Shown here: piece after piece, positions 1 through 7,787 of the stretch
Layout of the letters: each line of letters begins with the position of its first letter
Numbering within the stretch: the stretch's first letter is position 1
NCBI GenBank assembly: GCA_016707605.1
Contig: JADJHJ010000014.1
Span: forward strand, 1 to 64,000
DNA length: 64,000 nucleotides
Direction of reading: 5' to 3'
DNA from: Candidatus Promineofilum glycogenicum
GTDB taxonomy: Bacteria > Chloroflexota > Anaerolineae > Promineifilales > Promineifilaceae
Program-made: the position numbers and the translations under genes
Notes under the pieces: model-generated
What the model was told of the DNA's origin: nothing
What the model saw: only the letters and a program-made list of their open reading frames with translations
The model's database searches: none

Positions 1-2
1 CG

Positions 3-170
3 TCGCCGTCCTGGAGCCAATACCTGCTGGACAGCGGCCGAACGCTGCTCTACGTTGTATCCGAAGAGAACGCCGCCTCGATCCAGCTGGCTCGAAAGTG
101 TGCGGTTTCCCCTGCGACAAGCGGGCGCGCGGCAGTCTTCCTCCAGGCCGCCCTGCGCGAGACAAGATAG
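3..170 (+). CDS. C-terminal fragment of a probable GNAT acetyltransferase (5' cut by window edge)
   Basis: The frame is open from the first bases of the window to a TAG at 168-170, giving about 55 residues. The stretch RTLLYVVSEENAAS followed by IQLARK resembles the end of GNAT N-acetyltransferases, where a beta strand, an Asn and a Ser precede the last helix and a Gly-Phe. The expected Gly-Phe (CGFPCDK) appears in the neighbouring frame at about base 100, so a one-base indel is likely and the printed C-terminus may be wrong. The acetyl-CoA site lies outside the window, and the substrate cannot be inferred. The family call is a weak pattern match. Confidence 0.35.
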   Translation, partial: SPSWSQYLLDSGRTLLYVVSEENAASIQLARKCAVSPATSGRAAVFLQAALRETR

Positions 171-441
171 CCTTCCCGCCTGCCTCCTGCGTGTCTGAAA
201 AAGGCGTACAGAGGGCGTGAAGAGCGCGTGAAATGTCGTTCGCGCCTGCTGCCGTTCGGCCCGCCCTCGTGCTACCCTGTTTCTAACCCTTCATGTACGG
301 ATAGTTTTGCTTCACGCTTTGGAGCAGAAGCGTTGGGACGGATAAAGCGACCATTTCCCATTCCTGGGAGTGAAGCTAGTCTACGGCGTGCGCATTGCGA
401 CACCCTGGGCAGGTAAGAAGTAACGCTGGAGGTAATGACCC

Positions 442-660
442 ATGTTTCAAGTGTCCTGGGGCCTTGTTAAGGGTTTAGCCACGAAAAAGGCTATGGTTTT
501 ATCAATCCTGATGAGGGCGGTCAGAAGTATTTGTCCACTACTCGTCTATCGATGGCGACGGCTATCGCAATCTCTACGAAGGCGACAAAGTGGAGTATGA
601 CCTGATAGACCAGGTAAAGGCCCACAGGCCAAGCAAATGAAGCCCAAGCAATTGCATTAA
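442..660 (+). CDS. Cold-shock protein (CspA family), read through three one-base frameshifts
   Basis: Single-domain nucleic-acid chaperone of the CspA family, about 73 residues, which is the usual length. An SD-like GGAGG at 428-432 precedes the ATG at 442. Conserved segments appear in sequence but in different frames: GLVK, then FSHEKGYGFINPDEGGQ (RNP1 is KGYGFI), then VFVHYSSIDGDGYRNL, EGDKVEYDL, and finally GPQAK, ending at TAA 658-660. Each switch is explained by one missing base, at about 473, 517 and 616. The residues on either side of each switch show no decay, which favours sequencing or assembly indels over a pseudogene. A rho-independent terminator follows at 716. The family call is firm; whether the gene is intact in the cell is uncertain. 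Confidence 0.85.
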
Positions 661-715
661 CGTAGTCGCGTTCGCAGTTCATCCTGCGCGGCCGACACAA
701 GCTCTGACCCCAACG

Positions 716-747
716 AGCGCCCGCTCCCCCGGCGGGCGCTTTTATTT
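716..747 (+). terminator. Rho-independent terminator after the cold-shock gene
   Basis: Arms 716-724 (AGCGCCCGC) and 732-740 (GCGGGCGCT) are perfectly complementary around a short C-rich loop. They are followed by TTTATTTT on the plus strand, 56 bases after the csp stop. Confidence 0.8.
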
Positions 748-822
748 TAGCACAACCACCCTGAGGGGCTGTACAATAGGCTATTCGAACCCCTACTCGT
801 AGAGGTATGCGGGTGCTGTGCT

Positions 823-1210
823 ATGACCTATTCGGTGCTCATCGTCGACGACAACCTATCACTGGCTAATCTCTATCAGATCGTCTTCGAGCGCGTCGGC
901 TGGTCGGTGCGGCGCGTATCGAGCGGGCAGGAGGCGCTGGACAGTATTGTCCGCGAAGTGCCCGATGTCATCTTGCTGGACGTGATGATGCCGGAGATGG
1001 ACGGGATCGAGGCCTGCCGGCGCATCCGGCACGCCCCCAACCGGGCGCCTGCCGTGCATCGTCATCTACACCGCCAACAACCGGCCTGAAGTTGCGCGAG
1101 ACGATCCTGGCCGCCGGGCCGACCTCTTCTTCAGCAAGAACCTCTCTCCGTGTACGACCTGCAGTCGCACATACTGTCCCATCTGTCCGTGCGGCGTGAC
1201 GTTCGGCTAG
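823..1210 (+). CDS. Receiver-domain response regulator, C-terminal half frameshifted
   Basis: Stand-alone CheY-like receiver. The first 75 residues are clean: acidic pair VDD at 8-10 and phospho-acceptor D53 in LLDVMMPEMDG. After about base 1045 the protein continues in other frames: LPCIVIYTANN carries the conserved Thr, RPEV follows, ADLFFSKN carries the conserved Lys, and then VYDLQSHI. At least three indels are needed within 110 bases. No DNA-binding domain is seen before the sequence meets the convergent flavoprotein gene at about 1207. Expected role: phosphorelay output acting through protein contact. The cluster of indels could mean real decay or a low-quality consensus patch. The 3' boundary is approximate. 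Confidence 0.75.
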
Positions 1211-2383
1211 AGCTTGGACACGAACGTCTTGGCCACGCCGCCGTGGCGGCCCAGAAAGCGAATCAGCCAATCGACGAGCGTCGGGTAGTTCAGCAGAAAG
1301 CGCTGATAGAAGAACGACCGGCGCATCCCCGACCACATCGCTTCGTCGCAACGCTGCTCATAGATTCGCAGGCTTTGGCGCGACACGTCGCCGCGACGCA
1401 GCGCGTCGTCCACTGTCTCCGCCGCCAGCGTGGCCGAGATGAGCGCGTTGTGGATGCCGCCGCCGGTCAACGGATTGATGAAGCCGGCCGCGTCGCCCAC
1501 CAGCAGCGCGCCGTCAAAGGTGTTGTAACCCGGGCTTGCGAACCGAAGTTGAGCCGCCAGGTGGCCACGTCGCGCAGGGGTGTGGCCGTTGGTCAGCCGG
1601 GCACGGATGTCGGCATGGCCAGAAGTCGTGCAACATCTGCTTCAGATTGCGCTTGTGGCGGCGAAAAACGTCCAGGCGCATCCCCAGACCAATGTTGGCC
1701 ACTTTGTCACGCGCGGGGAAGATCCAGGCGTAGCCGGGCAGCACTTCGTCATAAAGGAAAAACTCGACTTTGTGGGGAAAAAGCTCCATGCCCTCGATGT
1801 AGGCGCGCAGGGCAACGGCGCGATGCTCGTCGCGGTGTTGCGCCGCTTCCGGCCGCAGATGGCGCGTGATAACCGACGTCACGCCGTCGGCGCCGATGAC
1901 GACGGGCGCGCGATAGGTGTGGGTGCTCCCGTTCTGTCGCACCACGACGCCGGCGACCCGCCCGTCCTCCAGCAGAGGCTCCTTGACCTCGGCCTGCCGG
2001 AAGCACGCCCCACAATCAACGGCGTGCTGCTGGATGGTGGCATCGAGGAACAGGCGCGGGGCGACGTAGGACTCTTCGTCGTTCGGGCCGCGGTGGAAGT
2101 CGGCGTGCAGCGTGTGGCCGCTGGGCGAAACGAGGCGCATCCCATCGAGGCGATAGAACTCCCCCCGGTCGCGGGCGGCCAAAATCTGATCATTCATGCC
2201 CAGATCGTTAAGGATGCGGACGGCCCCCAGCGAGACAGCATCGCCGCAAATCTTGTCGCGGGGGAAGCTGTGCCGGTCTAGCAGCAGGACGTCGCGCCCG
2301 GCTCGCGCCAGGGCGGCGGCCGCAGTGGCCCCACCCGGCCCTGCGCCAACAACAATGACCTCATGTTCGCTAACGCTCGGCAT
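1207..2383 (-). CDS. Geranylgeranyl-reductase-family FAD oxidoreductase, frameshifted
   Basis: FAD-dependent oxidoreductase of the geranylgeranyl reductase / digeranylgeranylglycerophospholipid reductase group, which reduces isoprenoid or related double bonds. The N-terminal dinucleotide-binding loop GAGPGG is at residues 13-18, followed by LLLDRHSFPRDKICGD, a hallmark of the family. The second FAD motif GDAAGFINPLTGGGI lies in the downstream part. Between about 1620 and 1510 the protein changes frame at least twice: ARLTNGHT, then SPGYNTFDGALLVGDAAG. The full protein is therefore about 390 residues, the usual size. Convergent with the receiver gene; nothing nearby identifies the lipid substrate. 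The family is certain; the exact reaction is not. Confidence 0.85.
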
Positions 2384-2519
2384 TCTGGCTGTTCCTCCTG
2401 GCTATGGCCCGACAGCCGTCTTCGCGAAGAGGACGGACGGCTGGGGAAGATGAAGTAACGTGGGCGCGAAGTGGGGTGACGTTGACTGGCCGCACAGCGC
2501 GGCTAACTCTCTCAGCGAT

Positions 2520-2987
2520 CTATAGGCCGGCGTCAGCGCGAACGGCGTTCAGCAGGCCGCGGCAGCCATCTTCGACCAGCCGATAGACGTAGTCGAAGTT
2601 ATCGCTGTAGTAAGGATCGGGCACGTCGCGGACGGCGGTGTGGCCGGCGAAGTCGAGCAGCCGGTGAAGGTGGGGCGTGTCGCCAAAGCGTTGCCGCAGG
2701 GCCTCGACGTTTTCGCTGTCCATGGCGATCAGGTAGACCGGGTCGCCACCAGCGTCACCGCCGGCGATCTGGCGGGCACGGCCGTCATACTGGATGCCGT
2801 GATGGGCCAACACGCGCCGCGTGCCGGGGTGAGCCGGCTCGCCAACGTGGTAGGCGCTCGTCCCGGCCGAGTCGACCTCGACGCGATCCGACAGCCCGGC
2901 CTCCTCCACCATGCGGCGAAAAATGGCCTCGGCCATCGGCGAACGACAGATATTGCCCAGACAAACAAACAGCACACGAACCGTCAT
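2520..2987 (-). CDS. Low-molecular-weight protein-tyrosine phosphatase
   Basis: 155-residue LMW-PTP, the standard length. The P-loop CX5R is CLGNICRS, with nucleophile C9 and phosphate-binding R15. The general acid is D124 in VPDPYYSDN. It dephosphorylates phosphotyrosine proteins or small aryl phosphates through a cysteinyl-phosphate intermediate. No tyrosine kinase or capsule cluster lies next to it, so a Wzb-like role in polysaccharide export cannot be assumed. It is transcribed towards the flavoprotein gene, and 136 bases separate the two. Confidence 0.93.
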   Translation of the reverse strand: MTVRVLFVCLGNICRSPMAEAIFRRMVEEAGLSDRVEVDSAGTSAYHVGEPAHPGTRRVLAHHGIQYDGRARQIAGGDAGGDPVYLIAMDSENVEALRQRFGDTPHLHRLLDFAGHTAVRDVPDPYYSDNFDYVYRLVEDGCRGLLNAVRADAGL

Positions 2988-3015
2988 GAACGCTTCCCTT
3001 CCTGAACCTCTTCCT

Positions 3016-3049
3016 AGACCTCTGAGGCCTCAAAAGACCTCAGAGGTCT
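3016..3049 (-). terminator. Hairpin just after the RNase P RNA 3' end
   Basis: Arms 3016-3027 and 3038-3049 form a perfect 12-bp stem around a 10-base loop, starting a few bases beyond the mature rnpB 3' end on the minus strand. There is no clear T-tract after it, so a role as processing or termination structure is inferred from position. Confidence 0.5.
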
Positions 3050-3054
3050 GAGTT

Positions 3055-3443
3055 TAGCAAGCGGGCCTATAAGCCGCATTCTGTAGGCGTTGGCAGGCCA
3101 ACACTCGGTGATCATCTCTCTGGGGCCGCCGTTACCGGCGACCTCGTGCAGCCTACCCGGACGTCAGACGGAACGAGCCGCCCCGTAGGCGGTAGCCGCC
3201 ATTCGCCCTGCTTGGCCTTGCTCCTGGTGGGGTTTGCCTGGCCGGCGACATCGCTGCCGCCGCCGGTGGTCTCTTACACCCACCGTTTCACCTCGCCAAG
3301 GGGTTGCCCCCTGCGGCAATTTGCCTCTGCTGCACTTGCCGTCGAGTCACCCGCCCGGCCGTTAGCCGACCATGCTCTGTGGAGTGCGGACTTTCCTCGA
3401 TCCCGGCGAACCGGAACCGCGATCACCCGGCCTGCTTGCTAAG
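3055..3443 (-). ncRNA. rnpB: RNase P RNA (bacterial class A)
   Basis: The catalytic RNA of ribonuclease P, which removes 5' leaders from pre-tRNAs. On the minus strand it starts near 3443 with AGCAAGCAGGCC. The near-universal 5' core element GAGGAAAGTCC is at 3398-3388, and the 3' core ACAGAATGCGGCTTA is at 3084-3070. It closes with GGCCCGCTTGCT, which pairs with the 5' end (P1). The length, about 389 nt, and the A-type core support the call. Apparent plus-strand reading frames across this interval are antisense artefacts. Confidence 0.97.
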
Positions 3444-3549
3444 CCATATCCTACCGATTTTCGGTCGGATGGCAACTCCGCTCTCTCTAGACGCGCCGAC
3501 CGCCCGCTCTCTTGCCCTGCCAGGCCAACCGGCCTATAAACAGCGCGCA

Positions 3550-4236
3550 ATGACGCCCCAGCCGCCGAATCCAGCTACCACACGCCGCGCCCTACGGCTC
3601 GTGGCGGCGCTCCTGCTGGTAGTCGCCGTCACGCTGCTGGCCCTTATTGCCAGCGGCGCGTTCGACCCGCACCCGCTTGGCTCCCTGGCCCGCCGCGACC
3701 GGCCCGGCCCGCTGACTCTGTCCGGCCGCGGCGAGATGCTGGCGTCGCAGCCGTTGCCCTGGCCGGCCCCACCGGCGCGCTACTCGGTGCGCCTGACGGC
3801 CGCCCACGCCACTGGGGAGACGGACAGCGCCTATGGCCTGGCGCTGGGCGACGACGCGACGCTGACAGTGGCCGTCTCGCCGCTGGGCCAGGCCGCCGTG
3901 TGGCAGACAGTCACCGGTGAAGACGAGCCGCTCACCCTCCTGCCGTGGCAGCCCTGGCCCCACGTCCGCGCCGCCTGTAGCGCGGGTTGGCAACCCGCTC
4001 TTCAGGGCGAGCAAACAGCGGGTTGCCAACCCGCGCTACAAGGAAACGAGATTTGGCTGGACGTTGAGAACGAGGACGGCCGGACGCGCGTCACGGCCCG
4101 TATCAACCGCGAGTTGCTGTGGGAGGGGGAGGTGGCTGCGCCGGGGGATGGTGTGGCTCTATGGCTGGCCAGCTTCGGCGGCGCGGTCACCGTCGATTTC
4201 CAGACCCTCGACTGGTACGCGCCAGCGCAGAATTAA
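3550..4236 (+). CDS. Membrane-anchored protein of unknown function with an in-frame palindrome insertion
   Basis: 228 residues from the ATG at 3550. One N-terminal hydrophobic helix (about residues 17-40, LRLVAALLLVVAVTLLALIA) is followed by an exported beta-rich domain with repeated alternating hydrophobics. I do not recognise the family. Residues about 143-164 are encoded by an inverted pair of GTAG-footed palindromes (3977-4039), giving SAGWQPALQGEQTAGCQPAL. The reading frame stays open through it, and the protein resumes normally with EIWLDVENEDGRTRV. Its TAA overlaps the convergent polA stop by three bases. A longer upstream start would lie inside the rnpB antisense and is rejected. Confidence 0.7.
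   Translation: MTPQPPNPATTRRALRLVAALLLVVAVTLLALIASGAFDPHPLGSLARRDRPGPLTLSGRGEMLASQPLPWPAPPARYSVRLTAAHATGETDSAYGLALGDDATLTVAVSPLGQAAVWQTVTGEDEPLTLLPWQPWPHVRAACSAGWQPALQGEQTAGCQPALQGNEIWLDVENEDGRTRVTARINRELLWEGEVAAPGDGVALWLASFGGAVTVDFQTLDWYAPAQN
3977..4039 (+). repeat. Inverted pair of GTAG-footed palindromes (REP-A) inside a coding region
   Basis: Left unit 3977-3998 begins GTAGCGCGGGTTGGCAACC; right unit 4018-4039 is its reverse complement with one change. Each unit is itself a hairpin (GCGGGTT/AACCCGC). The same unit occurs at 50743-50805 after leuS, with GTAA in place of GTAG. Confidence 0.9.
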
Positions 4237-7037
4237 CTCTTCAACTCCAGCCAGTTCGCCCCAATCTCCGCCTCCACGCGCAACGGCGCGTCCAGCTCGA
4301 AGGCGTCGCACATCGTCTCGACCACCAGCGGCCGCACCGCCTCGACCTCTTCGCGCGGCAGCTCCAGCAGCAGCTCGTCGTGCACCTGGAGCACCATCCG
4401 CGCCTGGAAGCGCTCCTTCAATTGCTCGTGCAGCCTGATCATGGCGATCTTGATGATGTCGGCCGCCGTGCCCTGGATGGGGTGGTTGACCGCCTCGCGC
4501 TCGGCGCGCATGACGGCCTGGCGGTTGGCGGCGCTCATGGCCGTCTTGAAGATGGGGAAGTAGCGGCGGCGGCCGAACAGCGTCTCCACGTAGCCGTCGA
4601 TGCGCGCCTTCAGCCGCGTCTCCTCCAGATAGCGCTCCACGCCGGGGAACTGGGCGAAGTACTTCTTGACGAACGTCTCCGCCTCGCCCGACGTCAGCCC
4701 GCTCTCGCGCGCCAGCCGGAAGGAACTCATGCCGTAGATAAGGCCGAAGTTGACCCGCTTGGCGAAGTTGCGCTGGTTGCGGGTCACGCTCTCCATCGGA
4801 ATGCTGTAGACGGCGGCGGCCGTCGTCGTGTGAATGTCGCGGTCGTTGCGGAAGGCGTCGAGCAGCGTCTCGTCCTGGCTGATATGGGCCAGGATACGCA
4901 ACTCGACCTGCGAGTAGTCGGCCGATAGAAACACCCAGCCCGGCTCGCTGATGAAGCCGCGCCGCAGTTGTTGGCCGACCTCGCTGCGGATGGGGATGTT
5001 CTGCAAATTGGGGTTGCTGCTGGCCAGCCGCCCGGTCACGGCCCCGATCTGGCTGAAGCTGGTGTGGATGCGCCCCGTGTTGCGGGTTGATCAGTTGCGG
5101 CAGGGCATCGACGTAGGTTCCCTTCAGCTTGCCTAGTTCGCGGTGCTCGATGATGGCGGCGACGATGCCGCTGGTGTCGGCCGCGCGCAACCCCTCCAGC
5201 ACGTCGAAGGCCGTCGAGTAGTGGCCGCTGGCGATCTTCTTCAGCCCCTCGCGCGGCAGGCCCAGCTTCTTGAACAGCATGTCGCTGAGCTGCTGGGTCG
5301 AGTTGATGTTGAACGGCTCGCCGGCGATCTCGTAGATCGTCTGCTCCAGCTTGAGCAGCGCCGCCGTCAGGTCTTGCGACATGTGGCGGAAGAACTCCAC
5401 GTCGATGCGCACGCCGGCCCGCTCCATATCCATAATGACCGGCAGCAGATTCATCTCCAGTTCGAGCAGTTGCGTCAGCCCCTTCTCTTCCAGTTCGCGC
5501 CGCAGCAGCGGCAACAGGCGCAACGTCATGTCGGCGTCGGCCGCGCCATAGGGGGCAGCGGTCTCGATAGGAACCTGGGCGAACGTCACCTGTGTCTTGC
5601 CGCGACCGATGAGCGACTCGATGTCGGTCATCTCCGCCCCCAACCGGTGGCGGGCCAGGTCCCTTCAGCCCCTTGTGCTTCGTCGCCGGGTCGGTCAGCC
5701 ACTCGGCGATCATCGTGTCGAAGGCCACCGGCGACACCGGCAGGCCGTGGCGACTCAGGATCATGCAGTCGAACTTGGCGTTGTGGGCCACCTTGGGGAT
5801 GGCCGGGTCGCGCAGGGCCGGGCCGATGGCCTCGACCACCCGCGCCAGCGGCAACTGGCCGGGGGCCGGTTGCGCCGCGCCGGCGAAGAGGTTCATCTGG
5901 CCGCTGTCGACCTGGGTCGCGCCGGTGACGTGGGCGACGGGGATGTAGTAGGCCACCGGCGGCTCCACGGCCAGGCAGATACCGACGACCCCGGCCAGCA
6001 GCCGCTCCAGGCTGTCGGTCTCCACGTCGAAGCTGATCCACTCCGCCGCCGCCAGCCGCGCCACCAGGTCGGCCAGCGCCGCCTCATCGCGGACGACGAC
6101 GACCTCGGTCGGCCGCCACGCCTCGCCCTCGGTCGTGACCATCACCGGCGTCTCCGGCGCGCCGAGCTTAGCCACCAGAGCGTTGGTCATGCCGCGGAAC
6201 TCCAGTTCGCGGAAGAGAGCGATGGTGTCGTTGATGTTGAAGTCGCGGGTGTGGCAATCCTCCAGCTTGACCGTCACCGGCGCGTCGGTGACGATGCGGG
6301 CCAGTTGGTAGCTCAGGTCGGCCGAGGCGCGGCCGTCGGCCAGCTTTTGGCGCAATGCGCCCTTGATGTCGTCCAGGTGGGCGTAGAGGTTTTCCAGCGT
6401 GCCGTACTCGGCCAGCAGCTTGATGGCCGTCTTGTCGCCGATGCCGCGCACGCCGGGGATGTTGTCGCTGACGTCGCCGACCAGGGCCTTGAAGTCCACC
6501 ACCTGATCGGGCCGCACGCCCAGCCGGCCGACCACCCCTTCAGCGTCGTAGACCTCGGCACTGTCGCCGGCCCGGCGCGGCGGCAGTTCGACGCGGGTGT
6601 TGTCGTCCACCAGTTGCAGCAGGTCACGGTCGCCGGTGATGATGTAGACGGGGACGCGGCCGTTCATCTGCCGGGCGATGGTGCCCAGCACGTCGTCGGC
6701 CTCGAACCCCTCGCACTCCAGGATGGGGATATTCAGGGCGCGCACGACCTTCCTTGATGCGCGTGATCTGCACGTCCAACTCGTCGGGCATCTTGTCGCG
6801 CGTACCCTTGTAGTCGGCGTAGAGATCATCGCGGAAGGTCGCCCCCAGGTCGAAGCTGACGGCCAGGTAGTCCGGCGGGTCGTCGGCCAGGATGAGGTCG
6901 AGCAGGGTGCGGGTGAAGCCGTAGGTGGCGTTGGTCGGCTCGCCGCTCTTGGTCGTGAACGACTCCAGCGGCAGGGCGAAGAACATGCGGTAGGCCAGGG
7001 CATGGCCGTCGATCATCACGAAGCGGTCGGTGGTCAT
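4233..7037 (-). CDS. polA: DNA polymerase I, with three one-base frameshifts
   Basis: Full three-domain Pol I, about 930 residues. The N-terminal 5'-3' exonuclease is present (MIDGHALAYRMFF; GDRDLLQLVD; helix-hairpin GVRGIGDKTA). The 3'-5' exonuclease residues appear intact: DVET (Exo I), HNAKFD (Exo II) and YGAADAD (Exo III). The polymerase has motif A SADYSQVELRILAH, motif B RNFAKRVNFGLIYG and motif C VHDELLLE. Frame changes occur at about 6752 (extra G before VVRALNIPI), about 5660 (extra G before DLARHRLGAE) and about 5082 (extra C before the TGRIHTSF segment). Each joint restores family sequence exactly, so consensus errors are likely. It fills Okazaki gaps and acts in excision repair. 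The start ATG is at 7037. Confidence 0.95.
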
Positions 7038-7112
7038 CGGTTGTCCTGTGGCCGGGTCGCGGTTGGGCGAACCGGCAACCTATTATAGCACATTTGGCCT
7101 AATTCCTACTCC

Positions 7113-7219
7113 GGTTCCCTCGTCCCTTTAGGAGAGGGTTCTGGTTCCCTCGCCCTGTGGGAGAGGGTTAGGGAGAGGGGTTCCCTCGCCCTGTGGGAGA
7201 GGGTTAGGGAGAGGGTTCT
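7113..7219 (-). repeat. Tandem repeat block on the 3' side of the DUF559 gene
   Basis: Three degenerate copies of a roughly 36-base unit built on CCCTCTCCCTAACCCTCTCCC (read on the minus strand), at about 7113-7140, 7143-7178 and 7179-7216. The first copy supplies the stop codon and last residues of the DUF559 gene. Confidence 0.8.
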
Positions 7220-7578
7220 TCTCCACAAGCCAGCCGAATCCCCTCCACCACACTCACAATGTCCTGCTTCACCTGCACGTTTGAAAACCGAATGACCCGA
7301 CAACCCTGACTCTCCAGCCATGCCGTCCGTGCGGCATCGTATTCCATCTGCGCGGCGTGCGAACGGCCGTCCAGTTCGACAACCAGGTTCGCCTCATGGC
7401 AGTAGAAGTCCACGATATACGGCCCTATTGGGTGTTGGCGGCGAAACTTGTAGCCGTCCAGGTTGTGGTTGCGCAAGGCTTTCCAGAGCTTGGTTTCAGC
7501 CGGCGATTGGCGGTGGCGGTTTTCGCGGGCGTGTTGGCGGGTGATTGGATCGATTGTTGGTTTGGTTGACGAAGACAT
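7204..7578 (-). CDS. DUF559 (Vsr-like fold) endonuclease-domain protein
   Basis: 124 residues. Matches the DUF559 pattern: SPAETKLWKALRN, then FRRQHPIGPYIVDFYC, then LVVELDG and a final RVIRFSN. These place the PD-(D/E)XK-like acidic residues at VDF and VELDG. The family is related in fold to very-short-patch-repair and restriction endonucleases, but its cellular job is not established. The ORF lies between blocks of CCCTCTCCC-type repeats that are inverted with respect to each other. Its last codons (EEPSP and TAA) come from the repeat itself. There is no partner methylase, so a restriction role is unsupported. Confidence 0.85.
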   Translation of the reverse strand: MSSSTKPTIDPITRQHARENRHRQSPAETKLWKALRNHNLDGYKFRRQHPIGPYIVDFYCHEANLVVELDGRSHAAQMEYDAARTAWLESQGCRVIRFSNVQVKQDIVSVVEGIRLACGEEPSP

Positions 7579-7581
7579 AAG

Positions 7582-7786
7582 ACCCTCTCCCTAACCCTCT
7601 CCCAAAGGGCGAGGGGACAAGAACCCTCTCCCTGACCCTCTCCCAAGAGGGCGAGGGGACAAGAACCCTCTCCCTGACCCTCTCCCAAGGGGCGAGGGGA
7701 CAAGAACCCTCTCCCTAACCCTCTCCCAAGGGGCGAGGGGACAAGAACCCTCTCCCTGACCCTCTCCCAAGGGGCGAGGGAACCAG
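7582..7786 (+). repeat. Five tandem copies of a ~42-base repeat 5' of the DUF559 gene
   Basis: Units of about 42 bases containing CCCTCTCCCTGACCCTCTCC and GGCGAGGGGACAAGAA follow each other with few changes. This block and the one at 7113-7219 point in opposite directions around the DUF559 gene. Head-to-tail spacing without unique spacers rules out a CRISPR array. Confidence 0.9.
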
Positions 7787-7787
7787 A

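Noticed and set aside
228..416. 62-codon plus-strand reading frame
   Set aside because: No ribosome-binding site, no recognisable motif, and codon use unlike neighbouring genes.
3304..3549. Long N-terminal extension of the 3550 gene
   Set aside because: It would be translated from antisense RNase P RNA; the ATG at 3550 directly precedes a good membrane anchor.
7582..7786. Regular repeats resembling a CRISPR array
   Set aside because: Units are adjacent with no unique spacers, and no cas genes are nearby.
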